Source: Rhizobium album (GTDB lineage: Bacteria > Pseudomonadota > Alphaproteobacteria > Rhizobiales > Rhizobiaceae). Taken from it: a DNA stretch of 64,000 nucleotides. Position 1 is the stretch's first letter. Each line of letters begins with the position of its first letter. Under the pieces are notes generated by a model. The model did not search any database, was not told the DNA's origin, and worked only from the letters and a program-made list of their open reading frames with translations. This document shows positions 34,325-42,396 of the stretch, in pieces. Where the stretch lies: positions 1-64,000 of the forward strand of contig NZ_QFBC01000022.1 of NCBI RefSeq assembly GCF_003122325.1, written 5' to 3'. The position numbers were made by a program, and so were the translations under genes.

Positions 34325-36664
34325 ATGTTCACGAACAACGAGAATGCCGCGCGGCGTATCCGCGCACAGCGCAGCAGCAGCGCCCTGTGGATCGCGATGA
34401 CGGCACTTCTGGCCACATTCGCAGCAACGGGCAGCCTGCTGACGACGACACAGCTCGCGCGCGCGGAAACCGCAACGACTGCAACGGTGGAGCTTTCGGG
34501 ACTGGTGCGGCCCAACGACATGAATTCGGGCGCCCTGCTCTTCCCGTCCAAGGAACTCGGCTATTTCGTCGAGGCACCGCGGCTGAAGACCGACGTACAG
34601 ATCGACGTGTCCGGCCCGATCGCCCGCGTCAAGGTCACGCAGCGGTTCCAGAATCCGAGCAAAGGCTGGGTGGAAGGCACCTATGTCTTCCCGCTCCCCG
34701 ACGATTCCGCCGTCGACGAGTTGCGCATGCAGATCGGCGACCGCTTCATCGAAGGGCAGATCAAGCCGCGCGAGGAAGCCCGGCAGATCTACGAGGACGC
34801 CAAGGCGGACGGCAAGAAGGCGGCCCTGCTGGAACAGCAGCGGCCGAACATTTTTACCAACCAGGTCGCCAATATCGGCCCCGGCGAAACGATCGTCGTG
34901 CAGATCGAATACCAGCAGGCGGTGCACCAGTCGGGCGGCGAATTCTCGCTGCGTTTCCCCATGGTCGTCGCGCCGCGCTACAATCCGGCACCCATCGTCC
35001 AGTCGGTGGAATTCAACGGCGGAACCGGCTTTGCCGTCACCAACGACCCGGTCGAAAACCGCGACAAGATCGAACCGCCGGTGCTCGATCCGGAAAAGAA
35101 CGCCAAGATCAACCCGGTATCGCTCACCGTCAACCTGAAGGCAGGTTTCCCGCTCGGCGAGGTCAAGTCGCCCTTCCATGACGTTACCCTCACCGAGCCG
35201 GACGCACAGACGCGCCTGATTGCGTTGAAAGCGTCGGCGGTGCCGGCCGACCGCGATTTCGAGCTGACCTGGAAAGCCGCCGCCGGCAAGACGCCGACCG
35301 CCGGCCTGTTCCGCGAGACGGTGGCCGGGCGCGACTACCTGATGGCGTTCGTCACGCCACCCGCCACACAGCAGGACAATGCTGCGCCCGCCAAGCGCGA
35401 GGTGGTCTTCGTCATCGACAATTCCGGCTCGATGTCCGGCCCGTCGATCGAACAGGCGCGCGCCAGCCTGGCGCTGGCGATCTCGAACCTGAAGGCCGGC
35501 GACCGGTTCAACGTGATCCGTTTCGACGACACGATGACCGATTTCTTCCAGGGTCTCGTCCCGGCCTCCGCCGACAACCGCGAGCGGGCCATCGCCTATG
35601 TCCGCGGCCTGACGGCCGATGGCGGCACCGAAATGCTGCCGGCGCTGCAGGCGGCCTTGCGCAACCAGGGGCCGGTGGCACAAGGCGCACTGCGCCAGGT
35701 GGTGTTCCTGACGGACGGCGCCATCGGCAACGAGGGCCAGCTCTTCGGCGAGATCGACGGCAATCGCGGCGATGCCCGCGTCTTCACCGTCGGCATCGGC
35801 TCGGCGCCCAACACGCATTTCATGACCAAGGCCGCCGAATTCGGCCGCGGCACCTTCACCCATATCGGCTCGGAGGACCAGGTCGCCGCCCGCATGGGCG
35901 AACTGTTCGGCAAGCTCGAACATCCGGCCATGACCGATATCGCCGCCACCTTCGACCAGGCCAAGGCGGACAACATCACGCCGAACCCGATGCCCGACCT
36001 CTATGCCGGCGAACCGGTGGTGCTGACGGCCGAACTGCCGCAGGCGAGTTCGGCCGGCAAGCTCCTGATCACCGGCCGCACCGGCGACCAGCCCTGGCGC
36101 GTCGAGATGAGCATCGACCAGGCGGCTGCCCGCAAGGGCATCGCCAAGCTGTGGGCACGGCGCAAGATCGACGACCTGGAAGCCAGCGGCTACCGCGTCA
36201 ACGATCCGCAGGCGATCGACCGGCAGATCGAGGCCGTGGCGATGACCCACCATCTCGTCTCGCGCGTCACCAGCCTGGTCGCCGTCGACGTCACCGCCAC
36301 GCGCCCGAAAAACGAGCCGCTGACGGATGCGGACGTGCCGCTCAACCTGCCGGAAGGCTGGGACTTCGAGAAGGTCTACGGCGAACAGAAGCCGATCCTG
36401 CCCTCGCCCACCGGCGACAGGGATGCCTCCCTGCCCGCCGGCACCCTGCAGCAGGTGGCGATGGAAACGGCCGAGATGATGGCGGCTGCCCCGACGGCAA
36501 AAACCGCAAGCCTGCTCGCCAAGCGCAGCGTCGGCGTCAACCTGCCGCAGACGGCAACACCCGCCGATCGCCACATCCTCATCGGCCTGATGATGATGCT
36601 GATCGCACTGGCCGCCGTCTTCTGGCTCCGCCTGCGCCGGGCCAGCATCTTCCGGCGAGGCTGA
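34325..36664 (+). CDS. Sortase-target VIT/VWA-domain surface protein
   Basis: This 779-residue protein has an N-terminal signal segment (about 20-50), a VIT (inter-alpha-trypsin inhibitor) domain (about 60-190) and a von Willebrand A domain whose MIDAS motif DNSGSMS begins near residue 364. The C-terminal sorting-like signal consists of LPQTA (740-744), the hydrophobic stretch HILIGLMMMLIALAAVFWLRL and the basic tail RRASIFRRG. This is the marine proteobacterial sortase-target family; the dedicated sortase follows after two bases. It is probably anchored or processed at the periplasmic face of the inner membrane. The binding partner is unknown. Confidence 0.92.
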   Translation: MFTNNENAARRIRAQRSSSALWIAMTALLATFAATGSLLTTTQLARAETATTATVELSGLVRPNDMNSGALLFPSKELGYFVEAPRLKTDVQIDVSGPIARVKVTQRFQNPSKGWVEGTYVFPLPDDSAVDELRMQIGDRFIEGQIKPREEARQIYEDAKADGKKAALLEQQRPNIFTNQVANIGPGETIVVQIEYQQAVHQSGGEFSLRFPMVVAPRYNPAPIVQSVEFNGGTGFAVTNDPVENRDKIEPPVLDPEKNAKINPVSLTVNLKAGFPLGEVKSPFHDVTLTEPDAQTRLIALKASAVPADRDFELTWKAAAGKTPTAGLFRETVAGRDYLMAFVTPPATQQDNAAPAKREVVFVIDNSGSMSGPSIEQARASLALAISNLKAGDRFNVIRFDDTMTDFFQGLVPASADNRERAIAYVRGLTADGGTEMLPALQAALRNQGPVAQGALRQVVFLTDGAIGNEGQLFGEIDGNRGDARVFTVGIGSAPNTHFMTKAAEFGRGTFTHIGSEDQVAARMGELFGKLEHPAMTDIAATFDQAKADNITPNPMPDLYAGEPVVLTAELPQASSAGKLLITGRTGDQPWRVEMSIDQAAARKGIAKLWARRKIDDLEASGYRVNDPQAIDRQIEAVAMTHHLVSRVTSLVAVDVTATRPKNEPLTDADVPLNLPEGWDFEKVYGEQKPILPSPTGDRDASLPAGTLQQVAMETAEMMAAAPTAKTASLLAKRSVGVNLPQTATPADRHILIGLMMMLIALAAVFWLRLRRASIFRRG

Positions 36665-36666
36665 TC

Positions 36667-37320
36667 ATGGCCATGCCGCAAACGGAAGGGCGCCCCATGC
36701 TTCTGGGGCGCCTCGATCGGTTCGAAACCCTGATTGCCGCAACCGCGGCTGTCATCGGCCTGTGCGGCCTGTTCTTCGCCGGGCATGGTTTCTATATCAA
36801 GGCCAAGGCGCAGCTGGCGCAGGTGTTGCTCGCCCGCAGCTTTGCGGCGGAACTGGCCGGCGAAGGCCCCAGCCGGCCGTGGCCCTGGGCGGACTTTACC
36901 ACCGCCGCCAGGATCAGCGCCCCGCGCATCGGCCACTCGGCGATCGTGCTTGCCGGAGCCAACGGCGAAACCCTGGCTTTCGGCCCGGCCTGGCTGGCCA
37001 CGACGCCGCAACCGGGAGACGAAGGTACGGCCGTCATTGCCGCACACCGCGATACGCATTTCAGCTGGCTGAAGGATGTCAGGCCCGGCGACCGCATCGA
37101 CGTCGAGCGGGCAGACGGCAGGACGATGAGTTTTGTCGCCGGCCAGGGCCGCGTCAGCCGCTGGGACGAAAACGGCATCGACATCGCCGCGCACGGAAAG
37201 CACCTGGCGCTGGCCACCTGCTGGCCCTTCGATTCGACCGAGCGCGGCCCGCTGCGCTACATCCTGGATGCACGGCTGGTCGAGCCGGAAAAGGCCGCTG
37301 CGGGGTTGCCCGCGTCCTGA
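36667..37320 (+). CDS. Class GN (Gram-negative) sortase
   Basis: This 217-residue transpeptidase has an N-terminal membrane anchor (about 20-45). The sortase catalytic triad is His127 in AAHRDTHF, Cys185 in LATCWPFDS and Arg197 in GPLRYIL. It is predicted to cleave the LPxTx-type signal of the protein encoded directly upstream, with which it forms a two-gene operon. Sortases are typical of Gram-positive cells; this single-substrate pair is the known Gram-negative variant. ATG at 36667 follows the upstream stop by two bases and has GAGG nearby. Confidence 0.93.
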   Translation: MAMPQTEGRPMLLGRLDRFETLIAATAAVIGLCGLFFAGHGFYIKAKAQLAQVLLARSFAAELAGEGPSRPWPWADFTTAARISAPRIGHSAIVLAGANGETLAFGPAWLATTPQPGDEGTAVIAAHRDTHFSWLKDVRPGDRIDVERADGRTMSFVAGQGRVSRWDENGIDIAAHGKHLALATCWPFDSTERGPLRYILDARLVEPEKAAAGLPAS

Positions 37321-37979
37321 ACTTTGACGTAGCGATGGCCGGGAAAAATTGGTAAGTCTGAGTTAGGGTTAATAAAGCGCCAGCATATCTTCGCCGACCA
37401 GCCGGAAAGCAAGACGATCGATAGACGAAAACGCCAGAAAATTGCCCCAACCGACACGACGCAGTCTCGCAAACCAATTTTTTCGCTGTTAACCGTTAAG
37501 CAGTCCAACTTTTTTTAACAATTCCCGTCACACTATAAACAGTAGCTTCCTGTCTCAAAACGAGCCTTCCATGCCGTAATATTGTGCAGAAAACATTGTT
37601 TGCGATGGATTTTGCACGCCGGAGCCACCTTCACGGCTTCGCAGAGATAGATTCACGAAGTCCAGACCGGTTTCGCGCGGCACGGCCGTACGCGGCTTCA
37701 GAAAAGTTTTGCTTGCCAATTTTAAATAAACACAGCACTCTCATTGTGTTCGGGCATTTTGCGAACACGGGAAGACCTTAACAATGAATGCGCGCCGGAG
37801 ACGCAAGAAGTTCCGGGCGATTGGAAGAAAGACCATCCGTTATGGAGTGTCGTTTCACTGATTGCGGTAACACGGGACCCTTTCCTCAAAATTCGAGAAC
37901 TGCCTGCCCCCCGCCCGCCAGGGCAAGATAGTGTAATGCTGCCCGGTCTGACACGGGCGGAGAGAAAAGGACCTGACGC
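37321..37979. promoter_or_regulatory. Long region upstream of the cold-shock gene
   Basis: About 660 AT-richer bases precede the cold-shock gene. They include a dyad GTGTTCG-GGCATTTTG-CGAACAC (37746-37768), the short basic ORF listed separately and a likely long 5' leader, as is usual for cold-shock mRNAs. I see no large gene and no recognisable RNA family. Confidence 0.45.
37784..37861 (+). CDS. Candidate short basic ORF (25 aa)
   Basis: The frame encodes MNARRRRKKFRAIGRKTIRY plus five residues, with eleven Arg/Lys. GGAAG lies about ten bases before the ATG. It sits between a dyad and the cold-shock gene and may be an upstream ORF in that leader. Evidence is only composition and a weak ribosome site. 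Confidence 0.3.
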   Translation: MNARRRRKKFRAIGRKTIRYGVSFH

Positions 37980-38195
37980 ATGGCCGAGACTGGCACTGTA
38001 AAATTCTTCAACACCGACAAAGGCTTCGGCTTCATCAAGCCGGACAATGGCGGCGCGGATATCTTCGTACACATTTCTGCCGTGCAGGCTTCCGGCCTCT
38101 CGGGGCTGTCGGAAAACCAGAAGGTAAGCTTCGACACGGAACCGGATCGTCGCGGCAAGGGCCCGAAGGCCGTCAATCTGCAGATCGCCGGCTGA
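37980..38195 (+). CDS. cspA: Cold-shock protein (CspA family)
   Basis: This 71-residue single OB-fold protein opens MAETGTVKFFNTDKGFGFIKPD. It carries RNP-1 (KGFGFI) and RNP-2-like (DIFVHIS) nucleic-acid-binding motifs. Such proteins melt RNA structure and act as chaperones or antiterminators, and many are induced by cold or stationary phase. AAAGGA precedes the ATG by eight bases. The region upstream is long and structured, as expected for a thermoregulated leader, but specific cold regulation is inferred. Confidence 0.95.
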   Translation: MAETGTVKFFNTDKGFGFIKPDNGGADIFVHISAVQASGLSGLSENQKVSFDTEPDRRGKGPKAVNLQIAG

Positions 38196-38343
38196 GCCTT
38201 TCAAAGGCTTTGTGCTTCGAGTTGGAGCCCGGCAGACATGCCGGGTTTTGTCGTTCAGACACCATTCAGCATCAAGCCTGTAGTGTGCCTTCATCAGACG
38301 AAACGAACATTGACGTTCGATTTCCGGGTCAAGGACACCGCCG

Positions 38344-38769
38344 ATGAACATGTTTTTGAAAACTCTTGTTCTGTCCGTCGCCGTCGCAGCGACGACATTG
38401 ACTGCCATTGCGCCTGCATCTGCAGGTGATCGTCACTGGCGCCGCCATCACAGCGACCGGGACGCGGTTGCGCTCGGCGTCGCAGGCCTGGCTGCCGGCG
38501 CACTCATCGGCTCCGCCCTTGCGAACCAGCCGCGTTATGTCGAGGAAGAGCCTGTTTACGTCGAGCCCGAATATGTCGAGCCGGTGCCGGTCTATCGTTC
38601 GCGCCGCGTCTATGTCGAAGATTCGGGATATGTCGAGCCGTCGCGTGAACTTCGCCCGTGGTCGGGTGCATGGCGCCGTTATTGCTCGCAGCGTTACCGC
38701 AGCTTCGATCCGTCGACCGGCACCTATGTCGGTTATGATGGCCGCGAGCACTTCTGCACCGCCGGCTGA
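38344..38769 (+). CDS. BA14K-family exported protein
   Basis: This 141-residue protein has a signal peptide (KTLVLSVAVAATTLTAIAPASA). It then has a His/Arg-rich start (DRHWRRHHSDRD), a Gly/Ala-rich hydrophobic stretch (ALGVAGLAAGALIGSALA) and a linker of repeated YVEP units. The C-terminal BA14K motif is RYCSQRYRSFDPSTGTYVGYDGREHFC with two cysteines. BA14K proteins are specific to Rhizobiales; the Brucella one is immunoreactive and lectin-like. Localisation in the periplasm or outer surface is inferred. Confidence 0.9.
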   Translation: MNMFLKTLVLSVAVAATTLTAIAPASAGDRHWRRHHSDRDAVALGVAGLAAGALIGSALANQPRYVEEEPVYVEPEYVEPVPVYRSRRVYVEDSGYVEPSRELRPWSGAWRRYCSQRYRSFDPSTGTYVGYDGREHFCTAG

Positions 38770-38791
38770 CACCGGAACAACCGAAGTTTTG

Positions 38792-38824
38792 AAAATGCGC
38801 CGGCCTCGCCCGGCGCATTTTTCG
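38792..38824 (+). terminator. Terminator of the BA14K gene
   Basis: Twelve-base arms AAAATGCGCCGG/CCGGCGCATTTT with loop CCTCGC end in a short T-run. It lies 22 bases after the stop codon and can also serve the convergent metallo-hydrolase gene because both flanks are A/T-rich. Confidence 0.85.
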
Positions 38825-38840
38825 TTTGTCGGCCCCTGCT

Positions 38841-39488
38841 TCAGATACCCTTGAGAAACGGGTTGGTGCGCCGCTCCTCGCCGATCTGCCCACCCGGACC
38901 GTGACCGCAGATGAAACCGACCGTATCGCCGAGCGGCAGGACCTTGTCGCGGATCGAATCGAGAAGTTGCTGGTGATTGCCGCCGGGCAGATCGGTGCGG
39001 CCGATGGAACCGTGAAACAGCACGTCACCCAGATGGGCAAAACCCTGCTCGCGATGGAAATAGATGACATGTCCCGGCGCATGGCCCGGGCAATGATAGA
39101 CCTCGAAACTGTGATTGCCGAAGGAAACGCGATCGCCGTCCTTCAGCCATTGATCGGGCACCAGGTTGCGCACGGCCATCGGCACGTTGAACATCTTCGA
39201 TTGTTTTTCCAGCCCCTGCAGCAGCGGCAGGTCGTCCTCATGCGGCCCGATGACCTGGATGCCGAGGGCTTCGCGCAATTCGTCGGCCCCGCCTGCGTGA
39301 TCGATGTGACCGTGAGTCAGCCAGATCGCCTTGATGTCGAAGCCGTTGTCGCGGATGACCTGCAGGATCGCCTCGACGTCGCCGCCCGGGTCCACCACCA
39401 CCCCTTCCTTGGTCTCGGTGTCGTAGAGAATGGTACAGTTCTGCTGGAAAGGGGTCACCGGAATGATACCGGCCTGGAGCATGCCCAT
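38841..39488 (-). CDS. MBL-fold metallo-hydrolase (glyoxalase II-like)
   Basis: This 215-residue protein carries the metallo-beta-lactamase signature H59-x-H61-x-D63-H64 in LTHGHIDHAGG. Further metal ligands are in CPGHAPGHV and in GDVLFHGSIGRTDLPGG. It resembles the YcbL-type hydroxyacylglutathione hydrolases; the substrate is not known. The start MGMLQAGIIPVTPF at 39488 has GAGG six bases upstream. A dispersed palindromic repeat lies in its promoter region. Confidence 0.92.
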   Translation of the reverse strand: MGMLQAGIIPVTPFQQNCTILYDTETKEGVVVDPGGDVEAILQVIRDNGFDIKAIWLTHGHIDHAGGADELREALGIQVIGPHEDDLPLLQGLEKQSKMFNVPMAVRNLVPDQWLKDGDRVSFGNHSFEVYHCPGHAPGHVIYFHREQGFAHLGDVLFHGSIGRTDLPGGNHQQLLDSIRDKVLPLGDTVGFICGHGPGGQIGEERRTNPFLKGI

Positions 39489-39528
39489 GAGCGCCTCGCT
39501 TCGACGTGTTCGATGCAGGCGGTATAAA

Positions 39529-39569
39529 GCATGTCGCGCAAAAGTGGATAGCGGTTTTGCGCGACATGC
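39529..39569. repeat. Dispersed palindromic repeat, copy 2
   Basis: GCATGTCGCGCAAAAGTG, then AGCGGTTTTGCGCGACATGC: inverted ends over 12 bases or more. It is a variant of the unit at 22973-23017. Confidence 0.7.
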
Positions 39570-39581
39570 GTTCAAACAAAG

Positions 39582-39628
39582 GCCAGAAGCGCACCGCGAA
39601 TTCTAAAAATTTACGGTGCGCTTCTGGC
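39582..39628. repeat. Long palindrome with 15-base arms
   Basis: Arms GCCAGAAGCGCACCG/CGGTGCGCTTCTGGC are perfect, with a 17-base AT-rich loop. It stands beside repeat copy 2 between the metallo-hydrolase and a small exported protein. It may be another repeat family or a terminator for the minus-strand small gene. Confidence 0.7.
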
Positions 39629-39648
39629 AGAAAATCATCCAGTTCAGC

Positions 39649-39825
39649 TTAAATCTTGCCGAGCGCGGCAACCTGCGTATCGGCAATGGCCGGCGGCGCC
39701 AGATTGACCGAGGTGATGAGGATGGCGGCCGCCAGCAGCTTGGCCGCAACGACGGCGATCACGACGGGGCGCAACTGCATCCGGACCTGCGATTCGGCGT
39801 GGACGGCGGGCGAAATGGTGGTCAT
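39649..39825 (-). CDS. Small membrane/exported protein, 58 aa
   Basis: The frame MTTISPAVHAESQVRMQLRP is followed by one hydrophobic segment (VVIAVVAAKLLAAAILITSVNLA) and a short polar tail. GGAGA precedes the ATG with ideal spacing, which supports translation. Topology is consistent with a single-pass inner-membrane peptide. No family recognised. A 15-base-arm palindrome lies just downstream and could terminate its transcript. Confidence 0.6.
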   Translation of the reverse strand: MTTISPAVHAESQVRMQLRPVVIAVVAAKLLAAAILITSVNLAPPAIADTQVAALGKI

Positions 39826-39949
39826 CGGTCTCTCCGATCGTGTTCGTGGCGTCCGGCCCGGTGTTCTTAACCGCCCTCGCCTTGCTTGAAGCTGACGATG
39901 CCGGATCTGCTGTCGCCGCGCTGTTTCTCCGGTTACAACCCCGTCAACG

Positions 39950-39976
39950 AAAAAAGGCGGCCGTTGCCGACCGCCT
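39950..39976 (-). terminator. Terminator of ilvE
   Basis: On the minus strand the stem AGGCGG/CCGCCT is followed by six T (the A-run at 39950-39955). It begins 27 bases after the ilvE stop codon. Confidence 0.8.
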
Positions 39977-40002
39977 CTTTTCGTCATCTATGCCCAAACC
40001 GC

Positions 40003-40896
40003 TTATTCGGCGGCGGCAGCCTCTGCCGGATACACTTCGCGCATGTAATCGTTCATCAGCGTTTCGCTGATCGCCGCCGGCGTAAACGTGTAGGGGCCGA
40101 TTTCCGAAACCGGCGTCACTTCCGCCGCCGAACCGGTCAGGAAGCATTCGCTGAAGGTGGAGAGTTCGTCCGGCCAGATCGCCCGTTCGACGATTTCATA
40201 ACCGCGGCGCTTGGCAAGCTCGATGACCGTCTGGCGGGTGATGCCGTTCAGGAAGCAATCCGGCAGCGGCGTGTGGATGACGCCGTCCTTGACGAAGAAG
40301 ATGTTGGCGCCGGTCGCCTCGGCCACCTGGCCGCGATAATCGAGCATCATCGCATCGGCATACCCCTTGGCTTCGGCGGCATGCTTGGAAATCGTGCAGA
40401 TCATGTAGAGGCCGGCGGCCTTGGAAGCGGACGGCGCCGTCTTCGGATCGGGGCGGCGATAGTCGGCGATGTCGAGGCGGATGCCCTTGAGCTTTTCGGC
40501 CGGGTTGAAATAGCTGCCCCACTGCCAGATGGCGATGGCGACGTTGATGCGGCTGTTCTGGGCCGAAACGCCCATCATCTCGCTGCCCCGCCAGGCGATC
40601 GGCCGGACATAGGCATCGGCAAAACCCTGGCGCTTCAGCAGTTCGATGGTCGCGGCGTCCAGTTCCTCGACGGTGTAGGGGATCTTGAAGCCGAGGATCT
40701 CGGCGGAGCGGTGCAGGCGCTGATTGTGCTCGGTCAGCTTGAAGACCCGGCCGCCATAAGCGCGCTCGCCCTCGAAGACGCCGCTGGCATAATGCAGGCC
40801 GTGCGTCAGCACGTGAATCTTCGCTTCCTTCCACGGCACGAATTCGCCGTTGAACCAGATGTACCCGTCGAGTTGGTCAAAAGGAACTGCTGCCAT
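40003..40896 (-). CDS. ilvE: Branched-chain amino acid aminotransferase
   Basis: This is a class-IV PLP aminotransferase of 297 residues. The opening IWFNGEFVPWKEAKIHVLTHGLHYASGVFEGERAY, the PLP lysine in PSASKAAGLYM and the glutamate-containing VAEATGANIFFV are diagnostic of IlvE rather than D-amino acid transaminase. It completes Ile, Leu and Val synthesis with glutamate as amino donor. GGAGGAAGAG precedes the ATG at 40896. It is divergent from the MarR/two-component operon. Confidence 0.94.
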   Translation of the reverse strand: MAAVPFDQLDGYIWFNGEFVPWKEAKIHVLTHGLHYASGVFEGERAYGGRVFKLTEHNQRLHRSAEILGFKIPYTVEELDAATIELLKRQGFADAYVRPIAWRGSEMMGVSAQNSRINVAIAIWQWGSYFNPAEKLKGIRLDIADYRRPDPKTAPSASKAAGLYMICTISKHAAEAKGYADAMMLDYRGQVAEATGANIFFVKDGVIHTPLPDCFLNGITRQTVIELAKRRGYEIVERAIWPDELSTFSECFLTGSAAEVTPVSEIGPYTFTPAAISETLMNDYMREVYPAEAAAAE

Positions 40897-41165
40897 CTTC
40901 TCTTCCTCCGGCGCCCGTACGCCATGCTTTTAAAAGTTGATTATCCCCACCCTTACGGTCTATCGAAAGCGCAAAGGGGTTGAAACTTATCCTTGATTTT
41001 TGTTGGAGTTTCAGGGGTCAGCGCTTACGTTGAACAATCTAGCAGTCGACCGAAGGATCTCCGTTCGGGGCGGAAGCTACCAGCGGCGAAAATTTATGTC
41101 AACAAGACTGACATATCTTTGCGAATCTTTCGTCGCCCATGGGATACAGGAAAGGAAGTGCCGAG

Positions 41166-41663
41166 GTGTCACGACAGTCGCAAGCAAAGGCTGCCAAACC
41201 GGAATCGCTGGAGACGGCGCTCGGCAATACGGAGACGATCGATTTCGAAATCATCGAACTGCTCTTCTTCTCCTACCGCGACTTCGTCTCCGATCCGGAC
41301 GCCATCCTTGCCAGCAGCGGCTTCGGCCGGGCACATCACCGCGTCGTGCATTTCGTCAACCGCGAACCGGGCATGACGGTGGCGGACCTTCTGGATACGC
41401 TGAACATCACCAAGCAAAGCCTGGCACGGGTGCTGAAGCAGTTGATCGATTCCGGCTATATTCGCCAGGTGGCCGGCCCCGAAGACAGACGGCAGCGCAA
41501 GCTTTACCCGACGCAGGCCGGGCGCGATCTTGCGCTGGCGCTGGCCGAGCCGCAATCCCGCCGCATCGCGCGGGCATTCGAGAAGGTGCCGCCGGAAATG
41601 CGCCCCGGCGTCAAACTGTTCCTCGATGGCATGCGCGACCGCAAGACATCGGAAGCTGGATAA
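41166..41663 (+). CDS. MarR-family transcriptional regulator
   Basis: This 165-residue winged-helix protein has the MarR core FGRAHHRVVHFVNREPGMTVADLLDTLNITKQSLARVLKQLIDSGYIRQ and the wing DRRQRKLYPTQAG. The GTG at 41166 follows GGAAG; an ATG at 41139 lacks a ribosome site. It is the first gene of an apparent operon: one base separates its stop from the response regulator, and a histidine kinase follows. This MarR plus OmpR order resembles petP-petR of Rhodobacter; orthology is not proven. Confidence 0.88.
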   Translation: MSRQSQAKAAKPESLETALGNTETIDFEIIELLFFSYRDFVSDPDAILASSGFGRAHHRVVHFVNREPGMTVADLLDTLNITKQSLARVLKQLIDSGYIRQVAGPEDRRQRKLYPTQAGRDLALALAEPQSRRIARAFEKVPPEMRPGVKLFLDGMRDRKTSEAG

Positions 41664-41664
41664 G

Positions 41665-42366
41665 ATGACGACAAAGACGCCCCTTTCCGACGACGCCGCC
41701 CACCTTCTGGTCGTAGACGACGACACGCGCATCCGCGCCCTGCTCAACCGCTACCTCGTGGAACAGGGTTTCCGCATCACCGTCGCCGCCGATGCGGCGG
41801 AGGCGCGCCGCAAGCTCAACGGCCTGGATTTCGACCTGATCATCCTCGACGTGATGATGCCGGGCGAATCCGGCCTGTCGCTGACGCAGAGCCTCACCGC
41901 CATCAAGAAGGTGCCGATCATCCTGCTGACGGCGCTGGCCGAATCCGCAGCGCGGATCGCCGGGCTGGAAGCAGGCGCCGACGACTACCTGCCAAAACCC
42001 TTCGATCCGCGCGAACTGGTGCTGCGCATCAACAACATCCTGCGCCGCAACGTGCCGAGCGGCGCGCCGAAGATCGAGCAGGTGATGTTTGGCCCCTACA
42101 CCTTCTCGATCTCGCGCAAGGAACTGAAGAAGGCATCGGACATCATCCGGCTGACCGATCGCGAGCAGGAGATCATGCTCCTGTTTGCGCTGCGCGCCGG
42201 CGACACCATTCCGCGCCACGAACTCGTCGGCAGCGATGCCGAGGTGGGCGAGCGCACCATCGACGTCCAGATCAACCGCCTGCGGCGCAAGATCGAGGAC
42301 GACCCGGCCAATCCGGTCTGGCTGCAGACCGTCCGCGGCATCGGCTACCGGCTGAGCATCGATTAG
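41665..42366 (+). CDS. OmpR-family response regulator
   Basis: This 233-residue protein has a receiver domain with phospho-acceptor Asp62 in LIILDVMMPGESG, an acidic pocket in VVDDD and Lys in LPKPFDPREL. A C-terminal winged helix (LTDREQEIMLLF, TIDVQINRLRRKIEDDP) follows. Phosphorylation by the kinase encoded 30 bases downstream is expected. Its ATG comes one base after the MarR stop, so translation is probably coupled. Target genes are unknown. Confidence 0.95.
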   Translation: MTTKTPLSDDAAHLLVVDDDTRIRALLNRYLVEQGFRITVAADAAEARRKLNGLDFDLIILDVMMPGESGLSLTQSLTAIKKVPIILLTALAESAARIAGLEAGADDYLPKPFDPRELVLRINNILRRNVPSGAPKIEQVMFGPYTFSISRKELKKASDIIRLTDREQEIMLLFALRAGDTIPRHELVGSDAEVGERTIDVQINRLRRKIEDDPANPVWLQTVRGIGYRLSID

Positions 42367-42396
42367 CCGAAGCCAGAAAAATCGAAGGGTAAGCCG

